Counted from the stretch's first letter, positions 1-8,257 are shown. The stretch: 20,550 nt of DNA from Bacteroidota bacterium (GCA_021789755.1 JAJYJD010000028.1:1-20550); one strand, 5' to 3'. Notes: generated by a model not told the origin, from the letters alone. Numbers and translations: made by a program.

Positions 1-1
1 C

Positions 2-118
2 GGCAATCGCAGGCACCTAAATGGCAAGTCTAGACTTGAGGCCGCCGGAGCCCATCTAGTCTCAAAAGACTGGCTCAAAAACTCCCTAAAATCGCCTACT
101 AAAAGCAACCGTAATTAG
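2..118 (+). CDS. Possible 3' end of an upstream gene (partial, unidentified)
   Basis: An open frame enters from the left edge and stops at TAG 116-118, giving about 38 residues. It includes the stretch EAAGAHLVSKDWL. The other two forward frames I checked close within about 35 bases. The EAAGAHLV segment is vaguely like the end of HAD-superfamily phosphatases, but that is a loose resemblance and not an identification. A 14-bp perfect palindrome (25-38) lies inside it. The frame may equally be open by chance; only the sequence to the left would decide. Confidence 0.25.
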   Translation, partial: GNRRHLNGKSRLEAAGAHLVSKDWLKNSLKSPTKSNRN

Positions 119-139
119 AACGCTTACCCTTGAAATGAC

Positions 140-169
140 TTGACTTTATCATGGGGGGGGGGATATTAT
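140..169 (+). promoter_or_regulatory. Sigma70-like promoter with a ten-G run in the spacer
   Basis: TTGACT (140-145) and TATTAT (164-169) match the -35 and -10 consensus at five of six positions each, separated by 18 nt. Bases 153-162 of that spacer are ten consecutive G. Gain or loss of one or two G would change the spacer length, which is the known basis of promoter phase variation in other bacteria. The nearest credible gene start is at 624, so the transcript would have a leader of roughly 450 nt. Bacteroidota often use a different -33/-7 promoter, so activity is inferred. Confidence 0.45.
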
Positions 170-623
170 AGTTGTGGCATTAGGGGGCGAGTGATTTGCG
201 GATCGGGTATGCAAATTCGAGGGAGTGATTCGTAAATCAGTTCAAGAAATGAACTCTGCGCGGGAATGTTTGGTAATGATAACTGGATGGAGCTCTTAAT
301 CCAGGAATATTTTCAGCTAATCAAGGGAGCTGAAGAATAGTCGTTAGATTTACCGGGACAAATTGAAGGGCCGGAACAGTGGGAGGACGTCGTGCTTAAA
401 AGGAAAAGGGGACTTTCTCAAACCAGTGGGCTTTCAGGGAACCGGCGGCTGAATATTGAGCGGACAAGCTGCCTCGCTGGGGTGCTGTTCGGTTTCTTTG
501 TAGACTTTGGTAATGGACGGGACTGGATAACAAACCGGGGTCATAATACCGGGCACTCTCTGCAGTTCCCGTATTAATGATGTCCGCAGTAGTGGTTGGC
601 CAAAAGAAGGGAGTACGAGTAAT
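170..623. other. Long gene-free leader upstream of the lipoprotein-like gene
   Basis: No convincing gene lies here. Two tiny open frames have some features of real ones: ATG 266 to TAG 340 (24 codons), and GTG 392 to TAA 577 (61 codons, with a GGGAGG five bases upstream). Neither has a recognisable product or composition. An imperfect direct repeat (GAGTGATT followed by a similar segment) occurs near 190 and 224. The stretch could be a transcribed leader from the promoter at 140-169. Confidence 0.4.
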
Positions 624-1676
624 TTGATCAAAGCATTAACAGTGGCTATTGCCTTCTTATTGATGCTCTCCGGCATCGAGTGTAAACACAATCCTGTGGG
701 TCCGTCAGGACCGGACACGACAAGCAACAACTTCACTTTTCAGACCTACACATTCGGCGGAAATGCGGGAAGCTGTTATCTGCAGGATGTCGCGATAATA
801 AATGACACAGACATCTGGGTTGTGGGAGCTATATATCTTGACTCTGCCAATGGTAATCCCGATCCGTTTCCGTATAATGCGGTGCATTGGAATGGAAGGA
901 ACTGGAATGATTTACGTGTGCCGTACGTTTATCAGGGCCAATCATTCTATCATCCGATAGAGGCCGTCTTCGCCCTTGCATCGAACGATGTGTGGTTCGG
1001 GGGAAATGGGCTTGAGCACTGGGATGGTAAGCAGTTCTCAAATGTTGATGCTCTCAACCAATACTGGTCAGGAAATTCCATGCAAAGAATTTGGGGGAGC
1101 TCAGACAACAACATATATATCGTTGGTAGTGGCGGGATAATTGTTCACTACGCCTCCGGCACATGGACGAAGGTAGCGACAGGGACGGACTTGTATTTCA
1201 ACGACATCTATGGATCAGGAGGTGAGATACTCGCTACCTGCCTTACAAACTACTCAACTGATAATTGGGGGCCTGGGATTTTCAGTATTGAAGGGAATAC
1301 AGCAACCGAGGCTTCAACTTATCCTATCCAATACTATTTAAACAGCGTCTGGTTTGTTCCAGACCGGCATTACTATGTTGTCGGGGGGGGAGTTTATGAA
1401 AAGTCTTCCTTATCGGACACTGCATGGGAAGGCCAGCCGTTATATCCGACAAGAAAGGAGACGAATAAGGTAAGAGGCGACGATACAAACGATGTATTCG
1501 TTGTCGGAGCATTCGGTGAATTTCTGCACTGGAACGGGGAACACTGGCAGAGTTTCATAAGTCAAACTGGTCTTCCCGGCGGTTTCTATTCAAGTGTCGC
1601 GGTAAAAGGGGACTTAGTCATAGCAGTTGGAGAAAACGGTCCGGTAGCCATAATCACAGTTGCAAAAAGGCGATGA
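624..1676 (+). CDS. Putative surface lipoprotein with beta-propeller-like repeats
   Basis: The product is 350 residues. It starts at TTG 624, preceded by a GAAGGGAG Shine-Dalgarno at 605-612. Residues 1-19 are a hydrophobic export signal ending at Cys20 (SGIEC), followed by a Pro/Gly/Thr-rich linker. That suggests a lipoprotein, although Glu at -1 is a poor lipobox residue. The body repeats a unit of the form N-D-(I/V)-(W/Y/F)-hydrophobic-V-G followed by HWNG/HWDG-x-x-W, at roughly residues 52-95, 113-137, 152-186 and 290-312, as expected of beta-propeller blades. Similar proteins in Ignavibacteria are often mis-named glucosyltransferase; no catalytic motif is visible here. Codons near residue 254 contain eight G in a row (1383-1390), so a slip would truncate the protein. 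Exact function is unknown. Confidence 0.8.
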   Translation: MIKALTVAIAFLLMLSGIECKHNPVGPSGPDTTSNNFTFQTYTFGGNAGSCYLQDVAIINDTDIWVVGAIYLDSANGNPDPFPYNAVHWNGRNWNDLRVPYVYQGQSFYHPIEAVFALASNDVWFGGNGLEHWDGKQFSNVDALNQYWSGNSMQRIWGSSDNNIYIVGSGGIIVHYASGTWTKVATGTDLYFNDIYGSGGEILATCLTNYSTDNWGPGIFSIEGNTATEASTYPIQYYLNSVWFVPDRHYYVVGGGVYEKSSLSDTAWEGQPLYPTRKETNKVRGDDTNDVFVVGAFGEFLHWNGEHWQSFISQTGLPGGFYSSVAVKGDLVIAVGENGPVAIITVAKRR

Positions 1677-1707
1677 AAGGAGGGGACTGACATGAACATA
1701 AAATAAT

Positions 1708-1741
1708 CCCGCCATCGTGTTCGTACCACGACGGCGGGTTT
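1708..1741 (+). terminator. Intrinsic terminator-like hairpin
   Basis: CCCGCCATCGTG (1708-1719) pairs with CACGACGGCGGG (1727-1738), with one A-C mismatch, around a 7-nt loop. It is flanked by AAAATAA on the left and TTT on the right. It lies 31 nt after the stop of the lipoprotein-like gene. The short T tract makes it a weak or partly bidirectional terminator. Confidence 0.6.
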
Positions 1742-1893
1742 GAACGCATGCAATCAGGTCGCGTGTTTAGCCCCCGCGGTAGCCGAGGTCGCGCTTTTGT
1801 ATGCAGTACGAAGATAGCGAAGATTATGAAGTTTTGCCAGGGGCCATGAGCTCCGGAAGACATCCAACAGCATATTAGACAGGAGAAAAGGTT

Positions 1894-4800
1894 ATGAGAC
1901 TCAAAATTTCCTTATTGCTTTTTGGATTGTTATCGTGCTATACGTCGGCATTCTCTCAAACGGTAAAATTCGGCACAACCACTAATGCTCATCCCCAAAT
2001 TCCAGATCTTATCAAGAGAATAGGGCCTGGCCCTTCGGGCTACGGGTGGTCTGGAATACGGCTAAGTATTGGCCAAAGGTACTCTCCGCCCGGTTCACCG
2101 TGGTCGGACCATTATGCCGACATTACGGACGCAAAGACCAGTGGATATTCATGGATAATAGGACAGCTGGACCGTGATTCAATCAGGTTCAGCAGGTGGT
2201 CGTACGTACAGAGTGAGGTCGACTCAGGGAAGAAATGGGGTGTCACATGCTTCTACATCGATGACTGCTATTCAGAGGACAGTCTTCTTGTGACGAAGGG
2301 ACAGGTCGACACGGTGGGCTGGAAGGTTCATAAAGCGGGATTTCGGTTGGCGGTTGCTGAGTATCGAGCTGATCGCGTAGGTTCTGCAGCATCAATTGGC
2401 GGTTATGACAGCGTCGATTACATTGTGCCGTACCAGTACGGCGACACGACTGCGGCGATGTACCAGTCACTACTACAACAGATCCGGTTTTATGTTCCTA
2501 ATAAACCATTCATCCCTCAGTTGGGGTATCACGCCGACCACGGCAGAGACCAGCCTCCAGGGTTCTTCCCAAACCAGACTGGCGCGCTTGGCGGAGGCTC
2601 AGGTCATATTGAAGTAGCGAAAGATTACGCCGATTCAAATATCATATTTTATTACCTAGCCTGGGATGGACCGGATTCAACAATCAAACTTTACTATCTC
2701 GACAAGATCACCAATTATCTGCAGACCAACTATAATCAGAACGGTTACAGTATGTCCGGCACACCAGCGCCTGTTGGAGTCATCCTGGACCAGAAACTTT
2801 CGAACGGCACTCGTGTGGGTACGATTGGAATATGGAACGGAAGCAGCTTCCCACCTGTCCGCTCACTTCCGGATACTGCTTTCCTCCAAAGAACTTCCTC
2901 GCCGGCGTTGCGCGGGGATGTTAGCATTATTTCTGAGCAAAAGTACCACGATTGGACAAGGGGTGTGAACCAAGAGCCAGACGTGTTAAATCATCATGTG
3001 TTCTCTTCGATCAATGTAAACGATGACAATTTCACTTCTCACCTCAACCCCACGACAACCAACAACGGCATCACGATTCAGAACAACTTAATAGATGCTC
3101 CAAGTTTGACGACCTATGTGGGTTTTGCAGACCCTTGGTTTATAGACTATCCCGACCCAAGCTATGGGAGCGTGAAGCGAAACCGGGGAATATCTGCGCC
3201 GCTAATATCTAGACAGACTTCATCGACTTCGCCGTTTCGTCCCGACACAATAACAAGCTACAACGGGAATAAGTACTTCGGCGTGTTCACAAACCAAAGT
3301 GGCCCGCCAAACTGGAATCCACCCTACTATTCCATTAGCTTTCCCTCGCAATCGATTTCCGTTGGCGGAACGAACCATCCGCTGTATTTCACGGGCTGGA
3401 CGGCGAGCGGTGCGACGCTTCAGAATTCTGCCAGTGATACGACAGCTGTAGTGTTCACTGGCAGCAATGCCACGGTGACGGCAAATGTGAAAGGGAGTCT
3501 TCTGTCCAATGTTTCCACTGCGAGCGGCTACGGCACTCAATCCAAAATAGTCAGGGATTATCAAGGAAATCTCAATCTGGTGTACCAATCGGCGGGCGAA
3601 ATATGGTACACAAAATCAACTAACAACGGGCAGACATGGAGTCCGGAAGTGAGGATCAGCGCCGGAGACGATTCTGCCAGGAATCCTTCGATTGCCCAAT
3701 GGTACTCCAGCAATCCCGCATACCCCAATCCGTATGAGCTGTATGTTGTTTGGGTTGATGCATATGCCGGACAGCTCGGATCCGGCTGGAGCGTTTTCTC
3801 CAACTCATTACAGATAAGCAGCAACACATGGGGGACTCCCACGCCGGTGAACAATCTGCCGAGCGGCGGTGTAGCATACGCCAGATCGGATTCCAAGCCC
3901 GTCGCGTCTCTAGTCTTGAACGGAGGTTATCAGTACACCACAGTCGCCTTCGAGGGAACAGGGACAGGGATACTCATCATGACTCAGAATCCATATGGCA
4001 CATGGTACTCCAGCACTCTATCGACGAGCACTGCCTGTGAGTACCCGGACCTGTTTACTGCAAACTACCCCTCTTTGGGTGGCTTTCTCATGTATGTGAC
4101 GTATGATGACGGGAATAACCTGTATATGCGATACGCAACGAATCCGGCACCAAGCAGCGGGACGCCATCATTTGGCTCTGTATACACTGTCAACAGCGGC
4201 GTCCAATGTTCATCGAATACTTCAGGTGGAATCACGGTTGATGGTGCAGGGACAGTGAGGTTTAGCTGGAGAGGATTTGATCCGCTCTATTACTACCAAT
4301 ATGCTATTTGGGAGAGAAGTTTGTCGTGGGCAGGTTGGAACTGGTCATCTCCGGTTGAATTTGCCACTACTTCCACACTTGACCAGCCCACGATCTGCGG
4401 CCATCTGAACTCCAACTTTGGCGCGACTATAATGTTTCATAACGCGGTGAGCACAAACCCCGTCTATGAGGTAACCAGTACCAATGGAGGCGGAAGCTGG
4501 AACGGCGGCGGCGGAAATCTCGGGGTTCAGATTACCACCAACGCTGGTTATCCGAACCTTCCAAGTACATCTGACCCGACCCAAATACCGTTTGCCCTCA
4601 CGACGACTAATACCACTCCTTGCGCCCTTAGATCAGGAACGAGGAATGACGTCACAGGAACAGGGACTCTTTATAAACAGGACGCGACGGGAGGCGGACT
4701 CAGGTTCAGGCAGGTGATTCAGGTGGTCGATAGTATAAATGGGATGTACGCCGCATTTAATCTTTCGAACATGCAACTCTCGCGGACGGGGGCTGCCACG

Positions 4801-5487
4801 ATCTCAGGACAATTGGTTCAGACAAGCTGTGATTCCACCAACCAAGGGGTCCTGGAGATCAGTCCTTTACTGAGTAGCCTCGTCTCAACTACCGGAGTCA
4901 ATCTGACCTTCAGCGGGGACTTTAAGTCGAAGGAAGTGAAAGGAGGAGTCTCTCTTTCGCTTGCTCTTGTAGACAGCGGGTCAAATGCACCTATCATGAA
5001 TCTTATCGAGCAAAATGTTACGGATTCAGTGAAGCAGTTGACCAACTCCGCATTTTCGTTTGCGATTCCATCAACCATATTGCAGAGAAACACAAAACTG
5101 GCGGTGTTGATCGATGGCAAGCCGGATACAACTGCTCAGCTCACACTTGTCAACGTCTATTCCCTGAATGATACCGCTTCATCAAAAGAAGGAGGCCAAG
5201 TGGTTGCTTCAGCGCCTCTCCCAAAAGATTACAACCTTAGCCAGAACTACCCGAACCCCTTCAATCCGACAACAACGATTGAGTATGCTTTGCCGGTTTC
5301 TGGCCACGTGACTTTGGAAGTTTATGATATCCTCGGAAGGGGACTGAAGACTCTGGTCAACGAAGATGAATCGGCAGGTTATCACAGCGTCGTTTTTGAT
5401 GCGAGTCCGCTGCCGAGCGGTGTGTATTTCTACAGAATCACCTCCGGCAAATTCGCATCCGTCAAGAAATTAGTGCTCGTTAAGTAG
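1894..5487 (+). CDS. Large secreted multidomain protein with T9SS type A sorting domain
   Basis: The product is 1,197 residues. The ATG follows AGGAGA (1881-1886) by seven bases. Residues 1-22 are a Sec signal peptide ending SAFSQ. Residues about 25-280 resemble an (alpha/beta) barrel of the glycosidase type, with a WGVTCFYIDDCYS strand and aromatic/acidic segments such as YLAWDG; I cannot assign a family. The middle carries a beta-sandwich-like segment around residue 490 (NHPLYFTGW) and sialidase-type Asp-boxes, STNNGQTW near 576 and STNGGGSW near 862, within a beta-rich region. Residues about 1109-1197 are a T9SS type A C-terminal sorting domain (NYPNPFNPTTTIEY, LEVYDILG, GVYFYRI), which in this lineage directs export across the outer membrane and surface attachment or release. 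A carbohydrate or glycoprotein target is plausible but inferred. It is monocistronic, bracketed by hairpin terminators. Confidence 0.85.
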   Translation: MRLKISLLLFGLLSCYTSAFSQTVKFGTTTNAHPQIPDLIKRIGPGPSGYGWSGIRLSIGQRYSPPGSPWSDHYADITDAKTSGYSWIIGQLDRDSIRFSRWSYVQSEVDSGKKWGVTCFYIDDCYSEDSLLVTKGQVDTVGWKVHKAGFRLAVAEYRADRVGSAASIGGYDSVDYIVPYQYGDTTAAMYQSLLQQIRFYVPNKPFIPQLGYHADHGRDQPPGFFPNQTGALGGGSGHIEVAKDYADSNIIFYYLAWDGPDSTIKLYYLDKITNYLQTNYNQNGYSMSGTPAPVGVILDQKLSNGTRVGTIGIWNGSSFPPVRSLPDTAFLQRTSSPALRGDVSIISEQKYHDWTRGVNQEPDVLNHHVFSSINVNDDNFTSHLNPTTTNNGITIQNNLIDAPSLTTYVGFADPWFIDYPDPSYGSVKRNRGISAPLISRQTSSTSPFRPDTITSYNGNKYFGVFTNQSGPPNWNPPYYSISFPSQSISVGGTNHPLYFTGWTASGATLQNSASDTTAVVFTGSNATVTANVKGSLLSNVSTASGYGTQSKIVRDYQGNLNLVYQSAGEIWYTKSTNNGQTWSPEVRISAGDDSARNPSIAQWYSSNPAYPNPYELYVVWVDAYAGQLGSGWSVFSNSLQISSNTWGTPTPVNNLPSGGVAYARSDSKPVASLVLNGGYQYTTVAFEGTGTGILIMTQNPYGTWYSSTLSTSTACEYPDLFTANYPSLGGFLMYVTYDDGNNLYMRYATNPAPSSGTPSFGSVYTVNSGVQCSSNTSGGITVDGAGTVRFSWRGFDPLYYYQYAIWERSLSWAGWNWSSPVEFATTSTLDQPTICGHLNSNFGATIMFHNAVSTNPVYEVTSTNGGGSWNGGGGNLGVQITTNAGYPNLPSTSDPTQIPFALTTTNTTPCALRSGTRNDVTGTGTLYKQDATGGGLRFRQVIQVVDSINGMYAAFNLSNMQLSRTGAATISGQLVQTSCDSTNQGVLEISPLLSSLVSTTGVNLTFSGDFKSKEVKGGVSLSLALVDSGSNAPIMNLIEQNVTDSVKQLTNSAFSFAIPSTILQRNTKLAVLIDGKPDTTAQLTLVNVYSLNDTASSKEGGQVVASAPLPKDYNLSQNYPNPFNPTTTIEYALPVSGHVTLEVYDILGRGLKTLVNEDESAGYHSVVFDASPLPSGVYFYRITSGKFASVKKLVLVK

Positions 5488-5546
5488 TTTCGCCGAAAAT
5501 CTGACATCGGAAGCCATATTCGCTTTTGACTTCGGATGATAAAGGC

Positions 5547-5576
5547 GAGAGTCCCGCCGGTTTGCGGGACTCTCTT
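5547..5576 (+). terminator. Intrinsic terminator
   Basis: A perfect 11-bp stem, GAGAGTCCCGC (5547-5557) with GCGGGACTCTC (5564-5574), encloses a 6-nt loop and is followed by TTGTT. It sits 59 nt downstream of the T9SS cargo gene and should end its transcript. Confidence 0.8.
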
Positions 5577-5773
5577 GTTAGGATGGGAAATGCACTGCCT
5601 TCGCGTGAGATCGGCAACGCTTGGCTTAAGAATGACGGGCCTGTCGTTTGCATCAAGCCTGCAATTCAGGAATCGGGTCATCTCGTACATCAGTGTCGAC
5701 GTGGAATGACCGGTCCCTTCGGAAGCGCCTCAGATCCGTGCGACTCATTGCGAAGAAAAACTTAGCCAATTCC

Positions 5774-5803
5774 TTGTCAACATCGTATCCATTTTGCTAT
5801 CTT
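5774..5803 (+). promoter_or_regulatory. Candidate promoter for the ketoacyl synthase/LacI unit
   Basis: TTGTCA (5774-5779) and TATCTT (5798-5803) are separated by 18 nt. Transcription would begin near 5809-5811, only two to four bases before the ATG at 5813. That would make the mRNA essentially leaderless, which fits the absence of a Shine-Dalgarno. The -10 box is only a moderate match. Confidence 0.35.
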
Positions 5804-5812
5804 CAATGAAGA

Positions 5813-7033
5813 ATGCAGAAATCCGGCGATCATATTGCCATAACCGGCATGGGCTCGATTTCCCCGCTCGGATACAGCCCTGACGAAGTCTGGCAATCGT
5901 ACCTTCGCAGGGAGTCGCTCTTAAGGCCCCGGACATTCAATGATGAAAAAGCGGCGGTGGCGAGCCTCCAGAAGCCTTCCGAAGATATAATCAAATCAAT
6001 ACGTCTTGAGGAAGCTTATCACAAACATCTCGACAGAACCGTTCTGATGGCCATGCACTGTGCGCGGGAAGCGGTTGAACAGGCAGGTTGGGAACGGGAC
6101 GATAGCGGGACGAGAACGGGCGTGAACATAGGATCGTCAAGAGGGGCGACCGGGATTCTTGAGCAGGCACACGATTCTTACTTGCGGAACCCATCGCAGC
6201 GCATGTTCCCGCTCACATCTCCCACGACAACCCTCGGTAATATCTCTAGCACTGTCGCACGCGACATCGGAGCCAGCGGGCCGGAGTTCAGTCACTCGGT
6301 AACATGCAGCTCAGGGCTTCACGCGGTCTTCAACGGGATCGCCTGGATGAGAGCGGGACTTGCCGACAGATTCCTGGTCGGCGGTGCTGAATCACCTTTG
6401 ACGGGATTTACCGTTGCCCAGATGAAGGCACTTCGGATCTATACGAACGACTCGTCTGCCGAATACCCTTCTCGCCCGTGTTCTTCCGAAACTCCGCTGC
6501 ACGACACTATGGCACTCGGTGAGGGCGCCGCTCTTTTCGCGCTCGAGAAATTGAGCCCGGCGGAACTGAAAGAGAAAAAAAGGTCCGTGCTCGGAGTCGT
6601 TGAATCGATCGGTTACGGCCTTGAGTCTTCTCCGACCGCCACTTCCACTACCGAAGACGGGCTGGCCCTGCGAACCGCGATGGCAATGGCGATTGAAGGA
6701 ACGGCGTCCGCGGATCCCGTCGACATGATTATCCTGCACGCGCCGGCGACAGTCAAGGGGGACCGGAGCGAGCTTAACGCAATAGAAATCGTTTTCGGTG
6801 GAAAAATTCCGGTCCTTATTTCAAACAAGTGGTACATCGGCCACACGTTTGCCGCGTCTGCAGTCCTCAGCCTTGAATATGCACTTCTTATCCTCTCAGG
6901 CGATGACTACATCGATTTTCCTTATCCTGTTGTGTTCGAGAACCATAGAAGACCAATTCGCAGAATCATGATAAACGCTGCGGGGTTTGGAGGGAATGCA
7001 GCCAGCCTGATCGTGTCGAAGGTGACCGATTAG
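5813..7033 (+). CDS. Beta-ketoacyl-ACP synthase (FabF/KAS II-like, divergent)
   Basis: The product is 406 residues, a normal thiolase-fold KAS length. The N-terminus IAITGMGSISPLG is the usual KAS start and fixes the ATG at 5813, since the frame has a stop six bases upstream. Cys165 in VTCSSG is the nucleophile. His309 in LHAPAT and His344 in IGHTF, with Lys339, match the catalytic His-His-Lys set. Residues 388-400 (NAAGFGGNAASLI) are the conserved C-terminal loop. It should condense malonyl-ACP with an acyl-ACP in the cytoplasm. Two points depart from ordinary FabF: HAPAT replaces the usual HGT(S/G)T motif, and no acyl carrier protein or other fatty-acid gene adjoins it. Divergent KAS proteins of this style occur in Bacteroidota outside the main fab operon, for example near biotin genes, so a specialised acyl-chain role is likely. 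The substrate is unknown. Confidence 0.85.
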   Translation: MQKSGDHIAITGMGSISPLGYSPDEVWQSYLRRESLLRPRTFNDEKAAVASLQKPSEDIIKSIRLEEAYHKHLDRTVLMAMHCAREAVEQAGWERDDSGTRTGVNIGSSRGATGILEQAHDSYLRNPSQRMFPLTSPTTTLGNISSTVARDIGASGPEFSHSVTCSSGLHAVFNGIAWMRAGLADRFLVGGAESPLTGFTVAQMKALRIYTNDSSAEYPSRPCSSETPLHDTMALGEGAALFALEKLSPAELKEKKRSVLGVVESIGYGLESSPTATSTTEDGLALRTAMAMAIEGTASADPVDMIILHAPATVKGDRSELNAIEIVFGGKIPVLISNKWYIGHTFAASAVLSLEYALLILSGDDYIDFPYPVVFENHRRPIRRIMINAAGFGGNAASLIVSKVTD

Positions 7034-7052
7034 CACGAGGGGGAGAGATCGT

Positions 7053-8072
7053 ATGGCTTCGAAGATAACGATCTACGAAATAGCCAAAGCAGCCGGGGTG
7101 GGAATCGGAACGGTTTCCCGCGTGCTCAACAACCATCCGAGTGTAACACCGGAAACCCGCCAGCGTGTGAAAGATGTGGTCAAACGCCTCCGCTATCAAC
7201 CCCACACCTATGCCCGGCGGCTTGCCAGAAATCAATCCGAAACAATATCTGCGATAATCCCTTTCTTCACGAACTATTTCTTCGTGGAGATCCTTAGAGG
7301 AGTTCAGGAGGAGATCACAAACCTGGGATACGACCTGACCCTTTTCGGCGTGAACGACATCAACCAGCTGGAATCGAAAATCGGCCGGGCTCTTCAGAAG
7401 GGGAGAGTGGACGGGATACTCTTCTTCTCGATGAGATTGCCCGATAAAATTGTGCCGAGATTAAGAGAAGCCGGCATACCCATCGTCCTGGTCGACAGTT
7501 ATTATCCGAAGTTCGATTCGATCTCCGTCGCAAACACCGACGGGGCATACGACGCGACGAGTTACCTCATCAGTCTTGGATATCGCAGGATCGGTATGAT
7601 AAACGCGCTCGAGGTGAGCCAGCCGGCGTACGACAGGTTACAGGGTTACAGGCGCGCTCTCGAAAGCAACGGCATAGCATACTCCGAAGATCTCTTGAAA
7701 ACCGGTTCGAACAATAAGGAGGATGGGTTCAATCGCGAAGCCGGTCACGAGGCGATGATGAAGTTCATTAAAATGGGTGCGGAAATGCCGCGGGCTTTCT
7801 TCGTGTCTTCGGACATACAGGCGATCGGTGCGATCGCCGCGCTGTCAGATAACGGTATCAGAGTACCGGAAGACGTTTCCATAATCGGTTTCGACGACAT
7901 CGAGCTGGCGAGCCACACCGGCCTCACCACCATGAGGCAGCCGATGTACCGGATGGGACAAATGGCCGTCGAGAGACTGGCGGCGCGGATGTCCGACCCG
8001 AACCTGCCATCAATTCACGAGACATTCCGTCCCGAACTCGTAGTCCGGAAAACCTGTCGGCCGTCCGCGTGA
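7053..8072 (+). CDS. LacI-family transcriptional regulator
   Basis: The product is 339 residues, standard for LacI/GalR regulators. Residues 5-25 (TIYEIAKAAGVGIGTVSRVLN) form the DNA-binding helix-turn-helix, followed by the hinge region (about 45-60). Residues about 64-335 form the periplasmic-binding-protein-like effector domain, with VDGILFF, GYRRIGMI, RLQGYRRAL and DVSIIGFDDIELA, all typical of the family. The ATG follows a GAGGGGGAGAG ribosome site and lies 19 nt behind the ketoacyl synthase, so the two are probably co-transcribed. LacI-family effectors are usually sugars or nucleosides; the ligand cannot be read from sequence. A LacI regulator in an operon with a KAS is an unusual context. 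I saw no clear LacI-type palindromic operator near either promoter region. Confidence 0.92.
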   Translation: MASKITIYEIAKAAGVGIGTVSRVLNNHPSVTPETRQRVKDVVKRLRYQPHTYARRLARNQSETISAIIPFFTNYFFVEILRGVQEEITNLGYDLTLFGVNDINQLESKIGRALQKGRVDGILFFSMRLPDKIVPRLREAGIPIVLVDSYYPKFDSISVANTDGAYDATSYLISLGYRRIGMINALEVSQPAYDRLQGYRRALESNGIAYSEDLLKTGSNNKEDGFNREAGHEAMMKFIKMGAEMPRAFFVSSDIQAIGAIAALSDNGIRVPEDVSIIGFDDIELASHTGLTTMRQPMYRMGQMAVERLAARMSDPNLPSIHETFRPELVVRKTCRPSA

Positions 8073-8257
8073 CGATCTTCACAATCGGATGATCAGATTG
8101 AGACCAATTTGATCCATTGAATAATAAACCATTCATGGCTTGATTTCGTTATGATAATTTGCCGAGCGTTCCAAGGAATCGGAGTCTTTTCGAGACAGTC
8201 GTAACTGCTTTTTAGTGAATAAATAGCAAATACCAGTAATAGCGAAGGACCTGCATA
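8073..8257. promoter_or_regulatory. Intergenic region with inverted repeats upstream of the Asp-box protein
   Basis: An imperfect inverted repeat, CAATC-N-GAT-N-ATC-N-GATTG, lies just after the LacI stop (about 8080-8098) and has operator-like symmetry. A second one, CCGA-gcg-TTCC-aa-GGAA-TCGG (8162-8182), is followed by AGTCTTTT and might be a weak terminator. TATGAT (8150-8155) resembles a -10 box but has no well-placed -35. AAGGA (8245-8249) is the ribosome site for the gene at 8258. Confidence 0.3.

Larger units (their letters stand above)
5488..5812. other. Intergenic region with terminator and promoter, no gene
   Basis: This 325-nt gap holds the terminator of the upstream gene (5547-5576) and a candidate promoter at its right end (5774-5803). 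The open frame at 5526-5765 runs through the terminator hairpin and has no recognisable composition or start signal, so I regard the rest as non-coding. Confidence 0.6.

Noticed and set aside
25..38. 14-bp perfect palindrome at the left edge
   Set aside because: It is isolated, lies in a possible coding end, and is not linked to any promoter or repeat; a chance occurrence is likely.
266..340. 24-codon frame beginning MFGNDNW
   Set aside because: It lacks a convincing ribosome site and is too short to judge; kept only as a note on the leader.
392..577. 61-codon GTG frame with a good ribosome site
   Set aside because: The product has no family resemblance or domain-like composition, and it lies in a leader region; a ribosome-site match alone is not enough.
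5526..5765. 79-codon frame between the T9SS cargo gene and the KAS gene
   Set aside because: It reads straight through a perfect terminator hairpin, has no ribosome site and has random-looking composition.
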